Shown here one piece after another: positions 56,433 through 64,000 of a DNA stretch of 64,000 nt (the stretch's first letter is position 1; the number at the start of each line of letters is the position of its first letter). The position numbers were made by a program, and so were the translations under genes. The stretch covers positions 23,449,953-23,513,952 of the forward strand of contig NC_088307.1 of the NCBI RefSeq assembly GCF_032854445.1, given 5' to 3'. The stretch is from Liolophura sinensis (taxonomy: Eukaryota; Mollusca; Polyplacophora; Chitonida; Chitonidae). Below the pieces are notes generated by a model. It made no database searches. It was not told where the DNA came from and worked only from the letters and a program-made list of their open reading frames with translations.

Positions 56433-56833
56433 CAGTATAGTGCTCCAGGGTAAGTGAATTCTGTTTTTCATAACAACAAATATACAATATAGTGTCAATA
56501 TAATCCAATACAACACAATACGAAAATAGAAAACCGCTACTCCATAAACAAAACTGCCTATGTTGGTGCATACGTTTACTGAATACAGGAAAAATCGACA
56601 ACAGGCATTGTGTGGTAAAGAGGGTATCTCCCACGGATACTGAATATAGTGCAACCATGCAGTGATAGTGTTCGCCAGAGATGCGAGATACGCAATAACC
56701 TAGCTTATCATACCGAAGCGGTTATAACATACGATCATGTGGTATTTCGCAAATTATAGGTTTTGTTTTGACTGATCATGACATTCATGTATGTACCAAT
56801 GTGTATACGAATCTTGTCAGAATAAAGATTTCT

Positions 56834-56908
56834 TTATTTATTTATTTGATTGGTGTTAACGTCGTACTCAAGAATATTTTATTTATACGACGGTTCGAAC
56901 CCACGAAC
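56834..56908 (-). mobile_element. SINE-A tail fragment
   Basis: TTTATTTATTTGATTGGTGT to TTTATACGACGG. Confidence 0.55.
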
Positions 56909-57545
56909 ACAAGGCTTTAGACAACGTTTGTTGTGACATCGATCCTTTGTCTAACCGCTTCTTTTTCAAGAATAGACGCGTATTCGTAAAAGTGTCAAAG
57001 ATATAGGTGGATATCTAATACGACAAACAGTCATCAGGCACTGGCTACAATGGAAAACCACAGAGAATCTGTATGTAACATCAGATTGACAACAAAAAAC
57101 AGTTACGGATCCATGGCTGTCACACTAAGAAAGAAATACAACCGATTTTCTCATTACTTATGACGGAACGTCAACTTAAGGTGTTTCAGTTACTTGCTTT
57201 GCTATCTGGAATTGTTGTCTAACAATTCTGGGGCGTGTTATGTTATAAACGGCCTTTTAAGGATTATGACCAGTCCAAAAAATCCGCTGACAAACAGATG
57301 TTGTACTTTACTGCGTGCCAGAGGTCACTCATATTACTCAACAGTGCACCTTTGATGGGGTTTGTTCCATTACATCATCTTACACACCCAGTGTATGCTC
57401 ATGCAGTAACCTATACAGAGTACAATCAACTCGACTCCCATTGGCTAAAAGAGTTAATTGGAAACATAGCATTCATAATTTCAAATGACACGAACTCGGG
57501 CATAAAGATGTAACTCGTCATGGTTAACATGTACATGTACCAAGT
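56909..57545. other. Unassigned DNA where GH1 copy 2 exons 7-8 were looked for
   Basis: A 92-codon plus-strand frame (57235-57513) has no recognised motif. There is no TENG or NFEW. Confidence 0.35.
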
Positions 57546-57549
57546 TTCA

Positions 57550-57780
57550 TTTCATACATTAAAGTATCATGCCGAAGACACCAGACATGACACCCCACAA
57601 GATCACATTATACGGATACCCGGCCAGCTAGTCATGTTTCCCTGCTCTAACCTCTTAGTGCTGAGCGCCAAGCGTGGCAGTGATAGGCCTAAGTGCCATT
57701 TTGTATATGCCCCAACAAGGATTGGATCCTGGGTCTACCGACTTCGAGACGGACACTTAACACTTATTCCACTGAAGAGG
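57550..57780 (-). mobile_element. SINE-C copy
   Basis: ATGCCGAAGACACCAGACAT, CAAGGATTGGATCCTGGGTC, then TTCGAGACGGACACTTA at the head. Confidence 0.6.
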
Positions 57781-57849
57781 TTCTTTGTAAAGTGAAAGAG
57801 GTCACCTTTATGAAGCATACATTTCACCACCTAAGCGTGTAGGCCTTTG

Positions 57850-57972
57850 TCGTATAATGAGAGAAATCACTATTTCAAAAGTCTTCAGGTAGCTGAAAAT
57901 CCTCCTGACGTTAAGTTGCAGTTCAACCAGCGAGAGCTGGGTTCGAGCCTGCGACGTTAATAGCCATAGCTT
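57850..57972 (-). mobile_element. SINE-D fragment
   Basis: TCGTATAATGAGAGAAATC, then CCTCCTGACGTTAAGTTGCA and GAGCTGGGTTCGAGCCTG. Confidence 0.4.
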
Positions 57973-58279
57973 GACTTAAGGTGCAGTACACACGTTAGGC
58001 CAATGGGTCAACGAAGGCCTGTGCAAGATGGCAGTTCGCACAAGGGATTCATACGTCATCTGACATTATCTACTGGTTTCAATAATCTGGAATTATGTTA
58101 CATCCACGAATTTCTTAATAGCTTTTCATATCTTTTTTCAAGATGCAAAACAATTAAAACGTAATACTTAAAGGTCAAATTTCTTCTGATTTTGTCTACA
58201 TTTTCTTCTGTTATGTTTCGGGTTTAGTAATTGTGTAGCGTGAAAGACATTCTCCCTTGCTATAAAATTTGTTTTTGTT

Positions 58280-58412
58280 TCATTTCATTGGTTTTTTACT
58301 CCGTACTCAAGAATATTTCACTTATACGACGGCGGCCAGCATTAAGATGGGAGGAAACCGGGCAGAGCCCGGTTCAAACCCACGACCATCCGCAGGTTGC
58401 TACAAAAAACAT
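58280..58412 (-). mobile_element. SINE-A, truncated
   Basis: TTGGTTTTTTACTCCGTACT to CACGACCATCCGCAGGTTGC. Confidence 0.7.
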
Positions 58413-58487
58413 TCTAGCAGCCAGGTGGAAGGTGGAAAAAACAGAAGTTCCAGGGTAAACCACTGACCTTTGTCAAGTTACTATCTA

Positions 58488-58710
58488 CTTATTTATTTGA
58501 CTGGTGTTTTACGCCGTACACAAGAATATTTCACTTATACGAGGTCGATCAGTATTATAGTGGGAGGAAACCGGGCAGAGCCCGGGTGGAAACCCACCAG
58601 AAGACGATAGCATAAGCTGGACTTGCACTCACAGCGACAACAGCGATGAGAGGCTCTTGGGTCATTGCCCCGCGCTGGCGTGCTAACCCCATGGTCACGG
58701 AGCCCCCCCG
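58488..58710 (-). mobile_element. SINE-A, nearly full
   Basis: TTATTTATTTGACTGGTGTT to the head GGCGTGCTAACCCCATGG and CGGAGCCCC; adjacent to another copy in the same orientation. Confidence 0.7.
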
Positions 58711-59449
58711 CCCGTCAAGTTACTAAGAAGCATTCTCAGCAAGGTGTGAGCGTGACGTACAGACTTGCACAGCGCATTATATCTGGTGGAAGACAAATGG
58801 TGATCAACAAACCTCAAACTTCCAAAATAGTCACACGATTCTGGAGGAGTAATCATCTGATTGCAATTTGCAAATGAACAAAAATCACCAGATGTTTTGT
58901 TTTCTTTACTTTAAATTTATTAATTTATGGGCAGTTTTATAAAGTATATATTTGAGCCACATCTGATTATTGCCCTATGTCAATTACACACATCACTAAC
59001 ACATCAAGTTTATAAAATCAACAACATAAATGTTTGAAGCCAGGGGTACGGACACCCTCCTTTTAAGGAACTTGTAAGAGATGACAATATTCACAGGATA
59101 CAGGAATAATTTGTGATAACAGTAAAACAACTCCCCCACACCCCACCCTTCATCCGAAAAAGATGTTTCCCAAATTCCTAAATCTGTTCGCCAATGAAAC
59201 AGCTACTTTCAGTGCAATTTAGGTATAGTCATATTTATTATTTGATTTTAGAGACAAACTAGCTTGGATAATTGGATTGGCCAGTTTCAGGTCTTCACAA
59301 AAAGTATAATTTTATCAGTCTACACAGAACGATGCCTTCGGAATATGCTTGAATAAACACCTTGCAAACAAACGAAAAGGTTGAGGAATTATAGTATGTT
59401 TTGCCTAGGTTAACTGTTCACATATCAATTTCTTATCCTCATACGCATT

Positions 59450-59612
59450 TCTTGATTTATTTGATTGATGTTTTACGCCCTACTCAAGAGTATTTCAAGT
59501 ATAAGACGGCAAGCCAGCATTATGGTGGGAGGAAACCTGGCAGAGCCGGGGGAAACCTAGAACCATCCACAGTTTGCTGGCAGACCTTCCCATGTATGGC
59601 TGGAGAGGAACA
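59450..59612 (-). mobile_element. SINE-A, truncated
   Basis: TTGATTTATTTGATTGATGT to CTTCCCATGTATGGCTGGAG. Confidence 0.7.
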
Positions 59613-60604
59613 AAACATAAACAAAACAACAAGATCTCGTTCTAACCTGCATGACCAGGATGATCTGTACAGTGACCACAAAATAAAACTGAACTTATGT
59701 TATAAATTATTTAAAATATTTTCTTCAATTTAATATCCATATTATTTAAGTTACTAACCACATTGTGATAGAGAGGGGTAAACAACAGCTTTCAATGTTG
59801 AATGGTGAAAACTCATCTGGCTTTAAGGTAAATAACCTCAAATTCCCCCCAAAAAATTGCATTTTTGGAGGCAATTAAATGCCATAAAATATTACTTTTG
59901 CAGCTAAATTTTATGCTTTTCCAGCAGGCATGGTAGGATACGAGTCTATATTCCAAAGAAATCTCAAAATACCTTTCTAAGGTCAACTTTGGGACTCGGG
60001 CAAAATGTCCATCTTGGTAATAGTCAAAAGGTCAAGTCCTTTCCTGAATTCCTAGTCATATTTCACATACACATGACAGCAGATTTCACAAAGTTTCACA
60101 AAGTACCGTACAACATTTTTACATCATATATCTGTTGTACGATGCTTTGTACATCACCATTACCATAGCAATGATTTGTCCTATATGTGCGATTATCGTA
60201 CATGTACGACTTCTTCGTGAAACTGGGCAGATCTATTAAATATCTAGTGAAATAGAAGAGGAAACCAGACATACAATCTTGTGACAACAATAATAACAGC
60301 TTGTATCAATAATTAGTTCAACTTCATTTAAGTAGACTTAATGTGGTACATTCTTCTAATACAATCACATTAACACGTCGCAGTTTTCTAATCAAATTGC
60401 ACCTGCATGTATACACATGATTTGCATGGAGAATAAATAAGTAAACGGTCATGTTAAAGAGAAATACAAGATAACTTCAGACAGCAGTGTCAAGGATTTT
60501 CCCCAAAAGACAATGTGCGTAAAATAATTACTAACAAACATACATTACACTTCCACAAATATTTCACCCCTCAAATATGCTTATTTCATTTTTCTTGCTC
60601 AACA

Positions 60605-61117
60605 TTACTGCAAGGCATACATATATACATCGTATAAAGGTTTAGGAAACCCACGTTGCTTCTGTTTCTTCAGTATCCTGAATCCAGATTCTTCGATTAG
60701 CTTTTCCAATTCCTCACGAAGTCGAGTCCAACTGCTGTCCTGTTCGTCGAAGTCTCTTTCAGAGCCATCTTTAACGTTTTCCTTCAGGCACATAATGCCA
60801 TTTGTGCTAAGTCCTTTCCGACATCGGTGAAAAAAGTCAACAAGATCTGAGTCTGTCAGATGACCAAGAACCCACTGACACCAGATCACATCATAGCGAC
60901 CTTCCTCTGGTGTGAATTCCTGTAGTCCAGAACAAATACACCTCTCCACTCGATTCCTTTCTGCACCCAGGAACTTTTCAGCTTGGTCAAGGAAGATCTG
61001 ATTTTGCTCAACCATATCAACCGTCTCAAACATCGTGAGCAGCAGACGTTTTGTGATACGGCCAATTCCAGCTCCACAATCCAATGCTCGCTTTCTGCCT
61101 GTTGTGGCTTTGTCGCC
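60605..61117 (-). CDS. NTMT1: Alpha-N-terminal protein methyltransferase 1 (NTMT1/METTL11A type), terminal exon
   Basis: SAM-dependent enzyme that methylates the alpha-amino group of proteins carrying an N-terminal Xaa-Pro-Lys signal after Met removal. The exon encodes the C-terminal ~170 residues. It starts GDKATTGRKRALDCGAGIGR, which holds the SAM-binding motif DCGAGIGRIT, then TVDMVEQNQIFLDQA (acidic SAM-contact region), YDVIWCQWVLGHLTD (post-motif with active-site Trp-Gln-Trp), LSTNGIMCLKENV and the end YDVYMYALQ. Acceptor on the minus strand is TATTTGCAG|GGCGAC, phase 0; stop is TAA. The family N-terminal segment with the GGYGHIS-like stretch is not visible between 61118 and 64000, so upstream exons probably lie outside. 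The gene is opposite in strand to GH1 copy 2 and about 4.5 kb past its last visible exon. Assigned by residue pattern, not by search. Confidence 0.9.
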   Translation of the reverse strand, partial: GDKATTGRKRALDCGAGIGRITKRLLLTMFETVDMVEQNQIFLDQAEKFLGAERNRVERCICSGLQEFTPEEGRYDVIWCQWVLGHLTDSDLVDFFHRCRKGLSTNGIMCLKENVKDGSERDFDEQDSSWTRLREELEKLIEESGFRILKKQKQRGFPKPLYDVYMYALQ

Positions 61118-62540
61118 CTGCAAATAGAAAATCAAGATGAAGCAAATACTGTCAGCAATAATTAATTTATTACTTTAAATCCTCACCTTTTTTGCATATG
61201 AAGGAGCAATTTGCAGTCAAATTCATGCGCCTTTTTCATTTCATTTTGGAGATGAAACTACATTTGTTGTGTTGATCAGTTTCAGGGCTTCACAAAAAGT
61301 ATAATGTTATCAGTCGACACAGAATAATCCCTTAGAATATGTATAGATTAACAACCTTTCAAACATGCAAAATGACTGAAGAATTTACGTACCAAAAATT
61401 AAGTAGAGCCCTAGGGCTGTGAAATGGATCTATTGCTTTTCTTCTATTTTAATTTTTCTTTTAACTAATGACCAATTGTCTTCTAGTGCAATTCATTGCT
61501 CTTCTCCACCCACAAAGGCCTAGCAGTTATTCTGTCTGTAATGGAGGACCCTCTCCCACCTAAGTATGACATGACTTTGAAGAGAATGCATTGCACCAGA
61601 ATGTCGTCTTATGATATACTGTAAGATTGTAAACATTTTTCCGGATTTTCTTTGGCAACTAAGTTATCATTTGTATTTGTTTAGTTGGTGTGAGCAAGAA
61701 AATCTTCATTACTTGTACCAATGCCTTATGTTGCAACAGATCAAGGCAACATATCATAATACAATACATGCCTCGGTCCTTACACTGTATAGTTGTATTT
61801 CTGTATCAGTACAAATATGGCAACAACACATAAAATATATGTAAAATCTGTTAACCTTTTTTCGATCTTTTCAGGATTATATCCAGATGTTCATCACATA
61901 CAGAAAACATACTGAACAGCTCATTCCAAAATTTCTGAAAATTAAAACGTTGTGGAGAGCGTCATGCACATAAACTAATCTGGAGATCTACTTTCAATTT
62001 TGACAAGACTGTTTGCTTTAAATCTCGCATGTACGCTATATCTTTTAGGAGTTTAGTCTTACACACAAATCGTCAAGCGATTTAATGTTAGAAGCGTATC
62101 ATCTAATTTTTAAGCGCGTTTACACCTGCACACCCCTTATCTGTAGCACTGGGGTCACGATCAAATGACACAGGTCTACCCGTCATCTGGTAGCTTCCAC
62201 ATTCTTTATTTTCACCATCTTGGTGACTAACAAAGACCTAGAATGTTGTAAGGTAGGCCTTAATATTATAAAAAGCTGTTAAATACATGAAGGTAGGCAT
62301 GATTCCAAACATAATTAAAATTTTTACTCAATGCATGATCATTACACATAAATCCAAACAAAACAATGAAGAAAACATCAAGAAAGAAACCTAATATTTG
62401 ACCAAGACACACTTTCTATTTCGTTAAGTGCACTGACACATCATACTTGTGTGAAACTACTTCCGCCAATGTCTTCACATTTTTTCATGCCTCTATTATG
62501 GGCCTCTATTATGGGCAATTCTCACCAATAGACCCACAAA
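61118..62540. other. Presumed intron of the NTMT1-type gene
   Basis: AT-rich. No upstream methyltransferase exon (GGYGHIS-like) is visible on the minus strand up to the window end. Confidence 0.4.
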
Positions 62541-62545
62541 GAAAA

Positions 62546-62726
62546 TGATTTATCTGATTGGTGTTTTACGCCGTACTCAAGAATATTTCACTTATACAAC
62601 GGCGGTGAGTATTATGTTGGGAGGAAACCGGGCAGAGCCCAGGGTAAACTTGCGACCATCTATAGGTTGCTGGCAGGACCTTCGCACATGCGGCTGCAGA
62701 GGAAGCCAGCATGGGCCGGATTTGAG
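62546..62726 (-). mobile_element. SINE-A, truncated
   Basis: TTATCTGATTGGTGTTTTAC through TGTTGGGAGGAAACCGGGCA to GGAAGCCAGCATGGGCC. Confidence 0.7.
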
Positions 62727-62878
62727 ATGGGTTGGTTACACATATGTAACCATATAAATAAGGAAACTCCTGCCCATACATCTATCACGGCAAGAATGAA
62801 AAAGAAAACATTTCAAGCTATCCAGAAATATAGTTATTATACAAAAATGTATTTTTTGGTCTTATGATCTTATTTCAG

Positions 62879-62970
62879 GACTGAAGAAGATCTGAAGCAT
62901 GACAGTTCTGCTCAGGAACCATGTTGTTTGAGACACATGAACAAAACTGGCAGGGCAGTGGCTTCCCAGG
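62879..62970 (+). CDS. Possible orphan internal exon, unrecognised
   Basis: Open segment between TTATTTCAG and CCAG|GTCAGT. Frame 2 reads EEDLKHDSSAQEPCCLRHMN then KTGRAVASQ, 30 codons. It is inside what should be the first visible intron of the minus-strand methyltransferase. No flanking exon was found in the window and I do not recognise the peptide. It could be chance. Confidence 0.2.
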
Positions 62971-63313
62971 TCAGTATTCGTAGTCTCTCTTTTCTTCTGT
63001 GCAAGAAACAGACACAAAATTACACTAAATCATGACATACATTATATTTCTGGATATCTTTAAATGTGCTCTTTTTGAATGCAGTAATTTCTTTTGCCAG
63101 GACAGTTAGTGTATATACACGTATAATAGTCACCTTAAAGTACCTCGAAGCTTCTAACACCGTTATATAAGTGACAAATGATAGGGTTCACAGCAGTAAG
63201 ATAAATATACAAATAAATCTAACCCACTCAAATCCACTTTTCAATTCACCCACATCTATAAGATTACTTTCCCAAGCAAGCCACCTGTCCTATCCCCTTA
63301 AAGCCTGGTGGGT

Positions 63314-63508
63314 TCATCCCTTATCAAATCTAACCACATTTGGTAAGTTCTTGGGTTGTCTCAGACAAGCCACATTAGAAAAGCTCCCCACCCCCAACCA
63401 ATTCGATTCTCTTTTCAGATATAGCCATTCTTTGGGAGGACATTCAAAAAACAGGTGTTCTGTGTTACCCCTTAATTGCAAGATGGGTAGGAGAATACCC
63501 CTTTTCAA
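63314..63508 (-). mobile_element. Possible LINE ORF tail fragment
   Basis: The minus-strand frame contains GNTEHLFFECPPKEWLYLK, similar to the 'TEHLFxxCP..W' knuckle at the end of many non-LTR retrotransposon proteins. The frame is short and unflanked by other domains. Confidence 0.3.
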
Positions 63509-64000
63509 ATGTAGTCATAACTGAAAAGCACCGAGGAACTGCAGCTACCCCACTTCCCTCACCAGTGAAGCCACATTTAAAAGCAGTTGTCCTGTCATTC
63601 CTGCGCTACTCCGTTAATGACAAGTACACTATATACCACTCGTGAAATAATACCCCAATTCCACACAACTATGCATGTTTCTTTTGTGTACTCTCGAAAA
63701 ACTAACCATGCCCCTTTTTCGTATCGTCCTTCCCAAAAGAAGTACCTTTTGAAGAGTGAATTTCTGACATCTGGGAACACACCATATATTTCTTGTGAAA
63801 TAATACCCCCCCCCCCCCAAAGTACAAGTTCATTCAATGCGCTTCGACTTAGCAAGAGGACTTTTACCGGGGTGCTATATCACGATATTGCCCATGCCGC
63901 TCTTAAAAGAAACACCTCTCTGTGAGCCCAATCAGCTTTTCAGGGGTCTTGTGAGTTCACGTAGATATGAGCAAGACAGGTGGAAGCTCCCGCAAACTAA

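Noticed and set aside
57235-57513. 92-codon plus-strand frame where copy 2 exon 7 was expected
   Set aside because: No GH1 motif, no resemblance to copy 1 exons 7 or 8 and no domain recognised.
63587-63925. 112-codon plus and 86-codon minus frames with repeated GAAATAATACCCC words
   Set aside because: The frames overlap on both strands and derive from a short duplicated sequence. No protein family recognised.

Overview
This is animal (metazoan) nuclear DNA: intron-split genes with GT-AG junctions, an AT-rich background, and dense tRNA-headed SINEs, MITEs and minisatellites. The dominant SINE (core 'acgccgtactcaagaat'), a Toll-like receptor and a Penelope-like reverse-transcriptase relic suggest a lophotrochozoan, most likely a mollusc. 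That placement is from memory of such repeats and was not searched.

Layout. Positions 1-29 kb hold no gene I can support: interspersed repeats (here called R1, R2, SINE-A to SINE-D), a broken reverse transcriptase at 3.1-3.7 kb, a 22-bp tandem array at 9.6-10.2 kb and a few CpG-richer islands. From 29.3 to 56.1 kb lie two tandem, same-strand genes for secreted family 1 glycoside hydrolases (lactase / beta-glucosidase type). Copy 1 (29325-41773) is complete: 8 exons, 509 codons, with both catalytic glutamates. Copy 2 (43441-56095) has exons 1-6 at identical lengths and phases, but I cannot find exons 7 and 8. Inside its enlarged intron 5, on the opposite strand, sits an 837-residue Toll-like receptor with an uninterrupted coding region (49220-51733). 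A broken Crypton-type tyrosine recombinase and a near-perfect 72-bp-arm hairpin are in the same intron. At 60605-61117 (minus) is the last exon of an alpha-N-terminal protein methyltransferase (NTMT1/METTL11A type); its upstream exons are not visible.

The most unusual signal is in the hydrolase pair. Three separate minisatellites are built from exon-intron junctions. The exon 4 donor of copy 1 is repeated in 58/64-bp units, the exon 6 donor of copy 1 in about 80 units of about 23 bp, and the exon 6 acceptor of copy 2 in about ten units of about 32 bp. Each array runs into the real splice site, so the true site competes with many look-alikes, most of which would bring in an early stop codon. 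A fourth short array, downstream of exon 6 in copy 2 where exon 7 is missing, has units resembling the DNA around the catalytic nucleophile.

The hydrolases probably act outside the cell on beta-glycosides. The receptor and the methyltransferase are functionally unrelated neighbours.
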